A DNA stretch of 64,000 bases from CAZBRS01 sp964494475 (lineage in GTDB: Bacteria > Myxococcota_A > UBA9042 > CAZBRS01). The stretch is taken from positions 1 to 64,000 of the forward strand of contig CAZBRS010000006.1 in the NCBI GenBank assembly GCA_964494475.1, written 5' to 3'. Shown one piece after another: positions 16,683-26,942 of the stretch. How positions within the stretch are numbered: position 1 is the stretch's first letter; each line of letters starts with the position of its first letter. The notes beneath the pieces were generated by a model, which saw nothing but the letters and a program-made list of their open reading frames with translations, ran no database searches and was not told where the DNA came from. The position numbers and the translations under genes were made by a program.

Positions 16683-19565
16683 GTGGCCCAAGCGCCGACC
16701 TCCCGCCCCGCCGCGACCGCTCGCGGACTCGCGACGTGGCCGGCGCTGGCCTTCACGGCGCCCCTCGCCGTCCTCTTCCTGGTCGAGTCCCTGGTGGTCA
16801 AGGCGCTGCAGGTCCACGCCACCACGGGCGCGTGGCTGTCGCTGGCGCTGCTGCAGGCCGTGGCGCCCGACGTGGCGGTGGGGCTGACGCTCGGCGTGGG
16901 CGTCGGCGTCGCCGTGTCGCTGCTCGGTCCGCGCCTGCGTGCGGTGGTCTCCATCGCCTACGCCGTCGTCCTGGCCGTCTTCCTGGTGCTCACCGTCGCC
17001 ACCGCCGGGTACTTCGCCTCGACCGGCTCGAACCTCTCGTGGTCCGGCATCGAGTACTGGTACGCCAACCAGGCCGAGGTGAACCGCGTCATCGCGGCCG
17101 AGGGCGCCGTCTGGAAGTTCGTGCTGACCTACAGCCACGCGGCCCTGGTGGTGGCGCTGGCGCTCCTCCCGTGGCTCCCGCGCGCGCGCCGGGCGCTCGC
17201 GGCGCGCGGCCGACTCCCGCGCGGGTGGGCCCTCGGCCTGGTGGGCGGAGGCGCAGCCGTCGCGCTCCTGGCCTCGCTCGTCCCCGTGGCCGACGGCCCG
17301 GCGGCGGCCTCCTGCCGCTCGATCCCGCTCGACATCCTGGCCGACGCGGCGACGGAGAAGCTCTTCCCCACCGCGGCCCTCGAGCTCGCCGAGCCCGAGC
17401 GCCTCGATCGCTCGCTCGAGCTCGAAGCCCGACCCGGGGCCCCACGGCCCAACATCGTGCTCATCCTGTTCGAGTCGCTGCGCTGGAAGTCGTCGGACGT
17501 CTACACCCCCGATCTCGGCACCACCCCCTTCCTCGCGGAGCTCGCGAAGCAGGGCGCCGTCATCGACCGGCAGTACAGCGTCGTGCCGCACACGACCAAG
17601 GCGGTCATGGCCGCCAACTGCGGCAGCTACCCCTACCTCGACACGTCGCCGCGCGAGGCCATGCCGGGCATCCTGCCGCGCCGCTGCCTGGCGCACATCC
17701 TCAAGAGCCAGGGGTACCAGACGGCCTTCTTCCAGACCGCCGGCGCCTTCGAGCAGCGCGATCGGCTGGTGGCCAACCTGGGGTACGACGTGTTCCGCGG
17801 CCTCGACGATCTGCCCCAGGAGGGCTTCGAGGAGACCAACTACTTCGGGCGCGAAGAGCGCATGATGGTGCGCCCCAGCCTGGAGTGGGTCGACCAGGTC
17901 CGCGGCCAGGGGCCCTTCCTGCTCACGTACCTCACGCTGTCGACGCACCACAACTACGTCTCTCCCCAATCCTGGCCCTACGTCGACTACCCCGTGGCCG
18001 ACCCCGACGAGCGCAACTACCTGAACGCCGTGCACTACACCGACGACGTGCTCCGCGAGATCATCGAGGGGTTCCGCGAGCGGGGCCTGGTCGAGGACAC
18101 GGTCTTCCTGATCGTGGGCGATCACGGCGAGGCCTTCGGCGAGCACGGCGGGCGCCAGCACGATCTCATCCTGTGGGAGGAGGGGCTCCGCACCTTCGGT
18201 CTGCTCTACGGGCCCACGTACATCGAGCCAGGCTCGCGCATCACGGGCTACCGCTCGCACCTCGATCTCGTGCCCACGGTCGCCGACCTCCTCGGCCTCA
18301 CGCCCAAGACCGGCGAGTTCCTCGGCTCCAGCCTGCTGAAGCCCGCGCCCTCCGAACGGCGCCAGCACTACGCGTGCTGGTTCAAGCGCCGCTGCCTGGG
18401 CCTCCGCGACGGCCCGATCAAGGTGCTGTACCACTACGACCTTCGCCCCATGGAGGTGTACGACACCGACGCCGACCCGCAGGACCTCCAGAACCTGGCC
18501 GGCTCGGGCGCCTACGGCCAGGACTTCCTCGACCGCCGCAAGCAGGAGATGCTGCGCTGGGCGCAGGTGGTCAACCAGCAATACGACGCCTGGGCCGACC
18601 GCCTGGTGGCCGACACGCTGACCGACACGCCCCCGCCCACCGCGAAGAAGCTGACCGCGCGCTTCGGCGACGACCTCGAGATCGTGGGCGCGTCGGTGTC
18701 GCCCGAAACGGCGCGCGCGGGCCAGGACGTGCACGTGACGACCGTCTACCGCGCGACCGGGCGGCCGCGGGGCGACCTCCGCCTGTTCATGCACGTGCTG
18801 CACCGCGACGGCATGCTGAACGAAGACCACGTCCCGGCCCACGAGATGCGACCGGTCTCGGAGTGGCCGGTCGGCAAGTACGTGGTCGACGAGTACACGG
18901 TTCACGTGCCGGCGGCCTGGTCCACGGGCGACGCCCGCATCGCCGTGGGCTTCTGGGACAAGAAGAGCGGGAAGCGCCTGGCCGTGACGGGCGCCTCCGA
19001 GGTCGACGACCAGCGGCTGATCGTGGCGCGCGTGGCCGTGAAGGGCACGCCCAAGGCCCCGCCCATGAGCGCCGAACTCCGCCGCAAGAAGGCGGCCGCC
19101 TGGATCGGGTCGACGGCTCCGGCCATGCAGGAGGCCCTCGACGCCACGTTCGGTCGACGCGTGCGCCTGGCGGGCATCTCGCGCCACCGGCTCGACGTGA
19201 ACCTGGCCGGCACCGTCGAGGCGACCTACCTGTTCCAGGGGCTCGCCAGCGTACCCCCCACCTGGAAGCTCACGGTGAAGCTGATCCCCGACGGAAGGAC
19301 GCCCGACGAGAAGGCGATCATCGACGGTGATCACGATCCGATCGGAGGCCTCTACCCCCCCGCCGACTGGCGACCCGGCGAGTACGTGCAGGACCGCCAC
19401 AAGATCCACATCGACATGCACCGCAGCAAGCCGGGCACCTACGGGTTGTGGCTGGGGTTCACCGAGAACGGCCGGCCGGTGCCGGTCGAGACCACGCTCC
19501 CCTCCGACTCCCGGCAGCGCGTCAGGCTCGGCACCGTCGAGATCTCGGCAAAGCGGGACGGGTAG
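16683..19565 (+). CDS. LtaS-like membrane sulfatase/phosphoglycerol transferase
   Basis: A 960-residue protein. About five membrane helices occupy residues 15-180, followed by a periplasmic alkaline-phosphatase-fold domain. Metal and nucleophile sites match the LtaS family: NIVLILFESLRW (Glu), VPHTTKAVMA (Thr nucleophile), STHHNY and VGDHGEAFGEHG (Asp-His). The last ~300 residues are two or three beta domains not found in LtaS. Gram-negative relatives transfer phosphoglycerol or phosphoethanolamine to surface glycans; the substrate is not known here. The GTG start at 16683 is chosen because AGGAG lies 7 nt upstream. It faces away from the murein endopeptidase gene. Confidence 0.85.
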   Translation: MAQAPTSRPAATARGLATWPALAFTAPLAVLFLVESLVVKALQVHATTGAWLSLALLQAVAPDVAVGLTLGVGVGVAVSLLGPRLRAVVSIAYAVVLAVFLVLTVATAGYFASTGSNLSWSGIEYWYANQAEVNRVIAAEGAVWKFVLTYSHAALVVALALLPWLPRARRALAARGRLPRGWALGLVGGGAAVALLASLVPVADGPAAASCRSIPLDILADAATEKLFPTAALELAEPERLDRSLELEARPGAPRPNIVLILFESLRWKSSDVYTPDLGTTPFLAELAKQGAVIDRQYSVVPHTTKAVMAANCGSYPYLDTSPREAMPGILPRRCLAHILKSQGYQTAFFQTAGAFEQRDRLVANLGYDVFRGLDDLPQEGFEETNYFGREERMMVRPSLEWVDQVRGQGPFLLTYLTLSTHHNYVSPQSWPYVDYPVADPDERNYLNAVHYTDDVLREIIEGFRERGLVEDTVFLIVGDHGEAFGEHGGRQHDLILWEEGLRTFGLLYGPTYIEPGSRITGYRSHLDLVPTVADLLGLTPKTGEFLGSSLLKPAPSERRQHYACWFKRRCLGLRDGPIKVLYHYDLRPMEVYDTDADPQDLQNLAGSGAYGQDFLDRRKQEMLRWAQVVNQQYDAWADRLVADTLTDTPPPTAKKLTARFGDDLEIVGASVSPETARAGQDVHVTTVYRATGRPRGDLRLFMHVLHRDGMLNEDHVPAHEMRPVSEWPVGKYVVDEYTVHVPAAWSTGDARIAVGFWDKKSGKRLAVTGASEVDDQRLIVARVAVKGTPKAPPMSAELRRKKAAAWIGSTAPAMQEALDATFGRRVRLAGISRHRLDVNLAGTVEATYLFQGLASVPPTWKLTVKLIPDGRTPDEKAIIDGDHDPIGGLYPPADWRPGEYVQDRHKIHIDMHRSKPGTYGLWLGFTENGRPVPVETTLPSDSRQRVRLGTVEISAKRDG

Positions 19566-19574
19566 CCGCGGCGC

Positions 19575-19603
19575 TTTACGCCCGCAGCCTCCGGTGGTAG
19601 AGT
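19575..19603 (+). promoter_or_regulatory. Promoter of the HEAT-repeat gene
   Basis: TTTACG (19575-19580), 17 nt, TAGAGT (19598-19603), 30 bp before the ATG at 19633. Confidence 0.5.
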
Positions 19604-19632
19604 TCGACCTCACGTCGCCGGAGTCGGAAAGC

Positions 19633-22428
19633 ATGGCACGTGCCCGCCCCATCGTCGCGCTCGTCGCTCTCTGGCTGGCCGTCTCCGCCACGCCGGTCCG
19701 CGCCGAGGAGCAGAAGCCCGCGGCCCCGGAGGCCATCGTCGCCGGCGACCTCGACGCCCGCCTCGACGCCGTGGTCACGGTCGACGACGCCGAGCCCCTG
19801 GCCGAGACCGTCTTCGCGCAGAAACGCAAGGAGTTCGATCGCCTCGCGGCTCGCATCGGGGGCTTCCTCGACGGAGGCACCGACGGTCAGCGCTGGCTGG
19901 CCCTGCGCCTGGCCATCGAGCGCAACACCGCCCTGCCCTACGACAAGCTCGTGCCCCTGCTCGACGCGTCGGAGCAGCGCCTGCTCGAACTGGCCGTGCG
20001 CCTGGGCCTCCGGCACCACCCCGACGAGACCCTCGACGCGCTGCTCGGCTTCCCGTCCGAACCGCGTCGGCTCGCCCTGCTGCGCAACCTCGACGAGTCC
20101 ACCCAGTTGGCGCTCGCGCTGCGGCTCGGAACAGCGAGCGGCCGCGAGCGCTTCGCGGTGCTCGACCTCCTGCAGCACGCGGCGGCGTTGTCCGAGAAGG
20201 CGCTCGCCAGCATGCTGCCGCTCGCCGGCGACCGCGAACTGGGGGCCTCGTGCATCGACCTGCTGCGCACGGCGGGCCGTCCGGGCGAAAAGCTCCTGGC
20301 CGCCCGGGTGGCCGAACTCGTCAAGACCCGCCAGGGGGGCGAGGCGGCGGCCTTCGTCGAGGCCGCGGCCGTCGTCGGCGAGCCGGCCCGCTTCCTGATC
20401 GAACCGTTCCTGCAGGCCGGCACCGACGCCGCCGTGCTCGCCGCGCTCCACGCCCTGGCCGGCCTCACGCCCCGCGAGCAACCCGTCGGCTTCCCGACCG
20501 AGCTCCTCCTCTCGAAGAACGACGAGATCCAGGAGCTCGCCATCTTCCTGGCCGCCCGCGGCCAGGACGCCTCGACGATCCCGACCCTCCACAAGGTGCT
20601 CGAGAGCCCCCTCCCCCGCATGCGCGGGCTGGCCGCGTGGGCGCTCGGGCATCTGGGCGATCCCGCGAGCGAGCTGCCCCTCGTCAACGCCTTCCGCCGC
20701 GAGATGGGCGACCCCAACGAGGCCAACCGGGGCGCCCGCGTGCAGATGCTCGACGCGCTCGGCCGCGTGGGCACCGCCACGTCGATCCCCGTGCTCATCA
20801 ACGCCATGTCCATGGAAGAGCACCGCGACGTGGCGATTCGCGGCGTGGTGCGCTTCGGCGCCGAGGCCGTACCCTTCCTCATCTTCATCCTGCAATCCCT
20901 CGACACCTCGCGCGAGGTCGCCGTAGCCGAGGCCCTGGTGCGCATCGGGCGCGCCGCGTCCGTCGAGGTCTCCAAGCTGCTGAAGAACCCCAACCGCCGC
21001 GTACGCGGCATCGGCATGTCGCTGCTCACGATCGTCGGCGACGACGAGAGCGCCTCGCTGGTGCGCGAGTTCCTGGCCGACGAGGACATCCCCGAGGATC
21101 AGGTGCTCCACACGCTGCGGCGCTACTACTACTCGATGCGCGAGGTGTTCCTGACGGCCCTGCGCGAGGGCACGCCCGAGAGCCGCGTCATCGCCCTGAA
21201 GACCATCCTCAACATGAAGGACATCGACGTCCTGCCCGAGGTCGAGAAGTGCCTCGATCGCGAGAAGGACCCCGCCATCCGCCAGATCGCGCTCAAGGTC
21301 CTCTGGTACCTCGACGCGCCCGGGGTCGACAAGCGCGTGGGCGAGATGCTGCAGTACGAGTCGCCCGAGCTCAAGCTCGAGGCCCTGCGCGCCACCCGCA
21401 TCCTGCTCGGCCCCGAGGCGCTCCGTCCCGTGGTCGCGCTCCTGAAGGGCGAGACCAAGGCGGTCGAGCGCGACGCGGCGCGCACCATCCAGGCCGTGAC
21501 CGGCGTGGCCGGGCTCGACACCGAGGGCAAGCTGAACGGCTGGCTGGCCGGCTGGTCGTCGGCCCAGAAGCGCTCGATCCCGAAGCCCGACCAGCAGGGC
21601 AACGTGACCCTGGGCGGCGGGGCCACCCTCGCCTACGAGGTGTACGGCACCGAAGGCCCCTGGCTCCTCGTGATCCCCGGAGGCCCCGACCTCGGAGCCG
21701 CCTACGTGCGCCCCTGGCTGGGCAAGCTCCCGTCGTCGCGCCGGGTCGTGCTCTTCGATCCCCGAGGGCGCGGCAACGCCCGCGATCCCGCCAACCTGTC
21801 CACCTTCGACCTCTCGTCCGAGGCCGCCGACGTGCTCGAGTTGCTGCACCACCTGGGCGCGGGCCAGGCCGACGTGCTCTCCCTGGGCTTCGGAAACTAC
21901 GTGGCGCTCCGGCTGCTCGAGCTGCGCAAGGAGGCCGTGCGCCGCCTCGTGCTGTCCGGACCGGCCATCCCCGAGGGCGCCCGCGTGCACGCCACGTTGA
22001 AGGGCCTGCCCGAGCGCCTCTCTCCGCTCTGGAAGGACGACTACGACTTCCTGGTGCGCGAGGGCAACAAGCTGCTACCCAAGCTGCGGCGTCGCGCCCT
22101 CGATCGCGTGCTGCTGCACGCCTACTTCAAGAACCCCGAGTGGGTGGCCATGCTCCCCGATCTGCACGGCGATCCCCTGCTGCGCGAGCGCCTGATGCGG
22201 GCCCTCCGGGGCGTCGATCTACGCCCCGTGCTCGAGGCCGCCGACACCGCCATCCTGGTCATCCAGTCCAAGGCCGACATCCACCCCGAGGAGACGCTCT
22301 CCTGGTACGTCGACCTGGCCAAGAAGAACCGCCACGTCCACATCACGACCCTGGGCGGCTCGGGCCACTTCCCGTTCATCGAGGAGAACGGCCGCTTCGT
22401 CGAGGCCGTGCGAGACTTCCTCAAGTGA
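19633..22428 (+). CDS. Exported HEAT-repeat/alpha-beta hydrolase fusion, nucleophile lost
   Basis: A 931-residue protein with a signal peptide (ending VRAEE, about residue 25). About 600 residues of alpha-helical HEAT repeats follow (for example RMRGLAAWALGHLGDPASEL, RRVRGIGMSLLTIVGDDESA). The C-terminal ~290 residues form an alpha/beta-hydrolase domain like proline iminopeptidase: oxyanion-loop VIPGGPDLGAAY, FDPRGRGNA, and the His motif GGSGHFPFIEE. At the nucleophile elbow, where relatives have G-x-S-x-G, the sequence is LSLGFGNYVAL, so the Ser is Gly752. The domain is probably catalytically dead or uses another chemistry, perhaps as a binding module. It is followed at 11 bp by a beta-barrel gene. 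Confidence 0.85.
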   Translation: MARARPIVALVALWLAVSATPVRAEEQKPAAPEAIVAGDLDARLDAVVTVDDAEPLAETVFAQKRKEFDRLAARIGGFLDGGTDGQRWLALRLAIERNTALPYDKLVPLLDASEQRLLELAVRLGLRHHPDETLDALLGFPSEPRRLALLRNLDESTQLALALRLGTASGRERFAVLDLLQHAAALSEKALASMLPLAGDRELGASCIDLLRTAGRPGEKLLAARVAELVKTRQGGEAAAFVEAAAVVGEPARFLIEPFLQAGTDAAVLAALHALAGLTPREQPVGFPTELLLSKNDEIQELAIFLAARGQDASTIPTLHKVLESPLPRMRGLAAWALGHLGDPASELPLVNAFRREMGDPNEANRGARVQMLDALGRVGTATSIPVLINAMSMEEHRDVAIRGVVRFGAEAVPFLIFILQSLDTSREVAVAEALVRIGRAASVEVSKLLKNPNRRVRGIGMSLLTIVGDDESASLVREFLADEDIPEDQVLHTLRRYYYSMREVFLTALREGTPESRVIALKTILNMKDIDVLPEVEKCLDREKDPAIRQIALKVLWYLDAPGVDKRVGEMLQYESPELKLEALRATRILLGPEALRPVVALLKGETKAVERDAARTIQAVTGVAGLDTEGKLNGWLAGWSSAQKRSIPKPDQQGNVTLGGGATLAYEVYGTEGPWLLVIPGGPDLGAAYVRPWLGKLPSSRRVVLFDPRGRGNARDPANLSTFDLSSEAADVLELLHHLGAGQADVLSLGFGNYVALRLLELRKEAVRRLVLSGPAIPEGARVHATLKGLPERLSPLWKDDYDFLVREGNKLLPKLRRRALDRVLLHAYFKNPEWVAMLPDLHGDPLLRERLMRALRGVDLRPVLEAADTAILVIQSKADIHPEETLSWYVDLAKKNRHVHITTLGGSGHFPFIEENGRFVEAVRDFLK

Positions 22429-22439
22429 GGCCCCGCGTC

Positions 22440-23723
22440 ATGCCCCGCGCCCTGCTGCTCCTCGCGCTCGCGCTCTCCCTCCCGTCGCCGGGCCTGGCTC
22501 GCGACGGCTTCCGCTTCGACGCCGGCGCCGCGGCCTTCCTCGGCACCTGGGACGACGCGCTGGTCCAGGAGACCGAGCTCGACCTGGCGCTCGCCTCCGG
22601 GGCCTGGTCCGGCGCGCTGCACGTGCCCCTGCGCTTCTACCTGGCCTCGATCTCGGGCGACGGCAACGAGGCGCGCTTCCGCCGCGAAGACTGGAACTCG
22701 GCGGGCGACGTGCTGCGCCTGGTCGACGAGGTCTCGTTCGACGATCCGAAGCTGGGGCTGGCCCTGCGGCTCGGCACGCTGGCCGACGTCACCCTCGGCC
22801 GCGGCGAGATCGTGGCCGGCTTCACCAACAACCTGAACCTCGACCGCCCCGAGACCGGCGCGCAGGCGAGCTGGCGCCACCCGGTCGCCGAGGTGCGGGC
22901 CTTCGCCTCGTCGCTGCTCTCGGCGCCCGTGCTCGGCGCCCACGCCCTGGGCCGACCGCTCGCCGGGGTCGGCGGCGTGCTCGGCCGGCTCGAGCTCGAC
23001 GCCACCTGGGCCGCCGACACCCGGGCCACCGTCAGCGCGACGCCGAACGCCGCCGGCGGGGTCGGCCGCAGCACCGACGCCGTCAACCTGTACGGGGCCG
23101 GGCTGGCGCTCCCCTTCCCCTCGGCGCGCGTCACCGCCGTGCCGTACGCGAGCGTGGCCGGCCTCGACACCGACGGCGGCGGCGTGCACGTGGGCGTGGG
23201 CGCCGTGGTGCGGCCCGACCGCCGCTTCGAGTTCGGGCTCGGCACCGAGTACCGCTACACCTGGGACGCCTACGCCCCCAACTACTTCACGGCGGCCTAC
23301 GCCCACGAGCGCGACCTCGCCCCCTGCGGGCTGCCCAAGCTGGGTGCGCAGGTGGGCGGGCAGGTGGGCGCCGGCCACGGCTTCGAGGTGCGCCTGCGCG
23401 CGGCCTCTCGCGACCTGTGGTCGGCCGAGCTGCGCTTCGCCGACCGCCGCGGCCCGTTCAACACCGACGGCGCCCTGCGCCTGTCGGCCAACTTGCCCAG
23501 GGGCATCACCGCCTCGGGGCTGCTCCTCCACCAGGGGGCCGACGGCGTGGTGCGCCTTTTCGAGCTCGAGCGGGCCCTGGCCGCCGCCGACCTCACGGTG
23601 CCGCTGGCCGGCCCCGTGGCCCTCCGAGCCTTCTACGCCCGCGCGCTGCTGGGCGACGACAGCGCCCTGCCGGCGCTCTTCCACCGGGGCATGCTGGGCG
23701 TGTCGGTGGCGGGGCAGTGGTAG
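22440..23723 (+). CDS. Predicted outer-membrane beta-barrel protein
   Basis: A 427-residue protein with a signal peptide (MPRALLLLALALSLPSPGLA, residues 1-20). The body alternates short amphipathic strands with Gly/Asp turns, as in outer-membrane barrels (for example RFEFGLGTEYRYTW, VALRAFYARALLG, ending LGVSVAGQW). The last residue is the aromatic Trp expected for BAM recognition. No specific porin family is recognised. It lies 11 bp after the HEAT/hydrolase gene and is probably co-transcribed with it, so the two may work together at the envelope. Confidence 0.75.
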   Translation: MPRALLLLALALSLPSPGLARDGFRFDAGAAAFLGTWDDALVQETELDLALASGAWSGALHVPLRFYLASISGDGNEARFRREDWNSAGDVLRLVDEVSFDDPKLGLALRLGTLADVTLGRGEIVAGFTNNLNLDRPETGAQASWRHPVAEVRAFASSLLSAPVLGAHALGRPLAGVGGVLGRLELDATWAADTRATVSATPNAAGGVGRSTDAVNLYGAGLALPFPSARVTAVPYASVAGLDTDGGGVHVGVGAVVRPDRRFEFGLGTEYRYTWDAYAPNYFTAAYAHERDLAPCGLPKLGAQVGGQVGAGHGFEVRLRAASRDLWSAELRFADRRGPFNTDGALRLSANLPRGITASGLLLHQGADGVVRLFELERALAAADLTVPLAGPVALRAFYARALLGDDSALPALFHRGMLGVSVAGQW

Positions 23724-23818
23724 GTGGTACGCAGATTGCAAAAACGATGACGGACGGCCGCTCACGAGGGCGGCTCGACCGCCCAAGCCGGGCCCGGCCC
23801 GAACGGAAGGATCGCACG

Positions 23819-24313
23819 ATGCAACGCTGGAAGACGCTTCTCCTCATCGGGAGCCTGCTGCCCGCCGCCCTTGTCATTCTGTCAACCTGCGGCTCGGGCA
23901 TGCTGGGCGACTCGAAGGTGCCCGACACCGAAGAGAACCGCGCCATCTACGGGCTCATGCTCGAGTACAAGGACGCGCTCCAGAAGCGCGACGCCGACCA
24001 CATCCTGGCGCTCGTGTCACGCGACTACCTCGAGAACGGGTCGACCACCGACAACGACGCCGACGACTACGGCTTCCAGGAGCTCGCCGAAGAGGTGCTC
24101 CCGAAGCTCTTGAACAACGTGAAGGCCATCCAGTTCGACTTCAGGCCCCAGGCCATCACGATCATGGGCGAGCGCGCCTCGGTGCGGTACGAGTACACGA
24201 CGCACTTCCTCTACTCGGAGGGCGGGCGCGAGAACTGGCACACCAAGAGCGACCTGAACGAGTGGGAGCTGGTCCACACTCCCGACGGGTGGCGGATCGT
24301 CGCGGGGCTGTGA
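23819..24313 (+). CDS. Small lipoprotein with NTF2/SnoaL-like fold
   Basis: A 164-residue lipoprotein (lipobox ILSTC). The mature part starts EENRAIYGLMLEYKDALQKR and looks like a DUF4440/SnoaL-type NTF2 domain: a helical N-terminus (YKDALQKRDADHILALVS), then beta strands ending WELVHTPDGWRIVAGL. These domains bind small ligands or serve as accessory modules; there is no catalytic signature. It ends head-on against gyrA with no gap between the stop codons. Confidence 0.75.
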   Translation: MQRWKTLLLIGSLLPAALVILSTCGSGMLGDSKVPDTEENRAIYGLMLEYKDALQKRDADHILALVSRDYLENGSTTDNDADDYGFQELAEEVLPKLLNNVKAIQFDFRPQAITIMGERASVRYEYTTHFLYSEGGRENWHTKSDLNEWELVHTPDGWRIVAGL

Positions 24314-26890
24314 TTATTCGTCGGAAGGTTCTTCGACGGGCTCGTCGTCGGGGGGCAATTCGTCTTCGGGCTCGGGGGGCGTGAGCTCCTCGGGCACCTC
24401 GTCCGTGGGCTCTACGGGCTTGGCCAACTCGACATCGAGGACTTCGTCGACCTCGGACTCGGGCAGCACCGTGATGCCCACCACGCGCTCGTCTTCGTCG
24501 AGGTTCACGAGGCGGATGCCCTGGGCGTAGCGCAGCGTGGTGCTGATGTCGCGCACCAGGATGCGGATGATGCGCCCGTTCGAGCTGATCAGCATGAGCT
24601 GGTCGTCGTTCTTCACGCGCAGCATGCCCATCACGTCGCCGTTCTTGGCCGTGATCTTGATGGTCATGATGCCCTTGCCGCCGCGGCTCTGGACGCGGTA
24701 GTTCTCGGGCCGGGTCTTCTTGCCGTAGCCACGCTCGGTGGCCGTGAGCAGCAGGTGGTCGTCCTCGAGGCGCGTGACCGACACGCCGATGACCTCGTCG
24801 CCGCGGGTGAGGCGGATGCCGATCACGCCCCGCGCCACGCGCCCGATGTCGCGCACCGAGTCGCCGCGGAAGCGGATGGACATGCCCTTGCGGGTGCAGA
24901 GCGCGATGTCGTCGCCCTCGCCGAACAGGCGCACGTCGATGAGATCGTCGCCCTCGTCCAGGCGGATGGCGCGCGTGCCGTTGATCTTGACCGCGGCGTA
25001 CACCGCGGAGCGCGACTTCTTGATGATGCCGGCGCGCGTCACGAACATGATGTGCGGGATCTCGATCATGCGGTGCGCCGGGATGATGGCGGCGATGCGC
25101 TCGTCGGCCACCAGCGGCAGGATCTGGATGATGGGCTTGCCCTTGGCCTGGCGCGAGCCCTCGGGCAGCTCGTAGACCTTCAGGCTGAACATGCGCCCGG
25201 TGGTCGTGAACATCCAGATGGCGTCGTGGGTCGAGGCCACGAACAGATCGCGCACGACGTCTTCTTCCTTCACGCCCATGCCGCTCTTGCCCTTGCCGCC
25301 CCGCTTCTGCGTGCGGTAGGTGTCGACGGGCACGCGCTTGATGTAGCCGCGGTGCGTGATGGTGACGACGACGTCCTTTCGCTCGATCAGGTCTTCGGGG
25401 TTGATCTCGCCCTCGTCGGGCACGATCTCGGTGCGCCGCTCGTCGGCGTAGGCGTCGCGGATGGCGATCAGCTCGTCGCGAATGACCTGCATGAGCAGGG
25501 CGTCGCTGGCCAGGATGGCGCGCAGGCGCTCGATGAGCTTCATGAGCTCGTTCAGCTCGTTGACCAGCTCTTCCTTCTCGAGCGCGGTCAGGCGGTGCAG
25601 GCGCATGTTGAGGATCTCTTGCGCCTGGATCACGCTGAACGCGAACTGCTCGACGAGCCCCTTCTTGGCCTCGTCGGCGGAGCCGGAGCGCTTGATGAGG
25701 GCCACGATCTCGTCGATGATGTCGATGGCCTTGCGCAGCCCCTCGAGGATGTGCGCGCGCTCTTCGGCGCGGGCCAGGTCGTACTTGGTGCGCCGCAGCA
25801 CCACCTCGCGGCGGTGGTTGAGGAACGCGACCAGCATCTCCTTCAGGTTGAAGGTCTTGGGCTGCCCGTCGGCGATGGCCAGCAGGTTGATGCCGAACGA
25901 CGACTCGAGGAGCGTCTTCTTGTAGAGCGTGTTGAGGACGACCTGCGGGTAGGCGTCCTTCTTCAGCTCGATGACCATGCGCATCCCGTCCTTGTCGGAC
26001 TCGTCGCGCAGGTCGCTGATGCCTTCGATCTCCTTGTCGCGCACGAGCTCGGCGATGCGCTCGAGGACGCGGGCCTTGTTCACCTGGAACGGGATCTCGG
26101 TGAGCACGATCTGCTCGCGGTCGCTGTTCGACCGGATCGGCTCGTAGTGTGCCTTGGCGCGGATCTTGATGGTGCCGCGGCCCGTCTCGTAGGCGTCGCG
26201 GATGCCCTCGAGGCCGTGGATGGTGGCGCCGGTGGGGAAGTCGGGACCGCGGATGATGCGGTGCAGATCGTCGATCGTGGCTCCGGCGTTCTCGATGAGC
26301 AACACCAGCGCGTCGATCAGCTCGCCCAGGTTGTGCGGCGGGATCCGGGTGGCCATGCCGACCGCGATGCCCTCGGAGCCGTTCAGGAGCAGGTTGGGCA
26401 CGCGGGTGGGCAGCACCGAGGGTTCTTCGCTGGACTCGTCGTAGGTGGGGACGAAGTCGACGGTGTCCTTGTCGAGGTCGGCCAGCACCTCGCTGGTCAG
26501 GCGCGTCATGCGCACTTCGGTGTAGCGCATGGCGGCCGCGGGGTCGCCGTCGACCGAGCCGAAGTTGCCCTGGCCGTCGACCAGGGGCAGGCGCATGCTG
26601 AACGTCTGTGCCATTCTGACAAGGGCGTCGTAGGCCGCGGTGTCACCGTGGGGGTGATACTTGCCGATGACGTCGCCGACCACGCGGGCCGACTTCTTGT
26701 AGGGCTGGTTCCAGGTGTTCTTCAGATCCTGCATCGCGAACAGGATGCGCCGGTGCACGGGCTTCATGCCGTCGCGCACGTCGGGCAGGGCTCGGCCGAT
26801 GATCACGCTCATGGCGTAATTCAGGTACGAGCTCTTCATCTGTTCTTCGATGGGAGTCGGGATCCGCTTGCGCTTGGGATCGAGCGTCAT
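24314..26890 (-). CDS. gyrA: DNA gyrase subunit A
   Basis: An 858-residue topoisomerase II A subunit that breaks and rejoins DNA; it needs GyrB, which is outside the window. The catalytic Tyr123 sits in AAMRYTEVRMT. The quinolone-pocket helix reads HPHGDTAAYDALVRMAQ, with Thr at the position of E. coli Ser83 and Asp retained at 87. The GyrA-box QKRGGKG (residue ~527) marks gyrase rather than topoisomerase IV. Six beta-pinwheel repeats follow, then an acidic Pro/Glu tail of ~35 residues that may modulate DNA wrapping. It lies 52 bp after rpsI, an unusual neighbour, in the same direction. Confidence 0.97.
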   Translation of the reverse strand: MTLDPKRKRIPTPIEEQMKSSYLNYAMSVIIGRALPDVRDGMKPVHRRILFAMQDLKNTWNQPYKKSARVVGDVIGKYHPHGDTAAYDALVRMAQTFSMRLPLVDGQGNFGSVDGDPAAAMRYTEVRMTRLTSEVLADLDKDTVDFVPTYDESSEEPSVLPTRVPNLLLNGSEGIAVGMATRIPPHNLGELIDALVLLIENAGATIDDLHRIIRGPDFPTGATIHGLEGIRDAYETGRGTIKIRAKAHYEPIRSNSDREQIVLTEIPFQVNKARVLERIAELVRDKEIEGISDLRDESDKDGMRMVIELKKDAYPQVVLNTLYKKTLLESSFGINLLAIADGQPKTFNLKEMLVAFLNHRREVVLRRTKYDLARAEERAHILEGLRKAIDIIDEIVALIKRSGSADEAKKGLVEQFAFSVIQAQEILNMRLHRLTALEKEELVNELNELMKLIERLRAILASDALLMQVIRDELIAIRDAYADERRTEIVPDEGEINPEDLIERKDVVVTITHRGYIKRVPVDTYRTQKRGGKGKSGMGVKEEDVVRDLFVASTHDAIWMFTTTGRMFSLKVYELPEGSRQAKGKPIIQILPLVADERIAAIIPAHRMIEIPHIMFVTRAGIIKKSRSAVYAAVKINGTRAIRLDEGDDLIDVRLFGEGDDIALCTRKGMSIRFRGDSVRDIGRVARGVIGIRLTRGDEVIGVSVTRLEDDHLLLTATERGYGKKTRPENYRVQSRGGKGIMTIKITAKNGDVMGMLRVKNDDQLMLISSNGRIIRILVRDISTTLRYAQGIRLVNLDEDERVVGITVLPESEVDEVLDVELAKPVEPTDEVPEELTPPEPEDELPPDDEPVEEPSDE

Positions 26891-26942
26891 GGGCAGCCCT
26901 CCGGGGGGAGGTCGTGAAGAACGAACGGAAGAAAGGGGGCGG

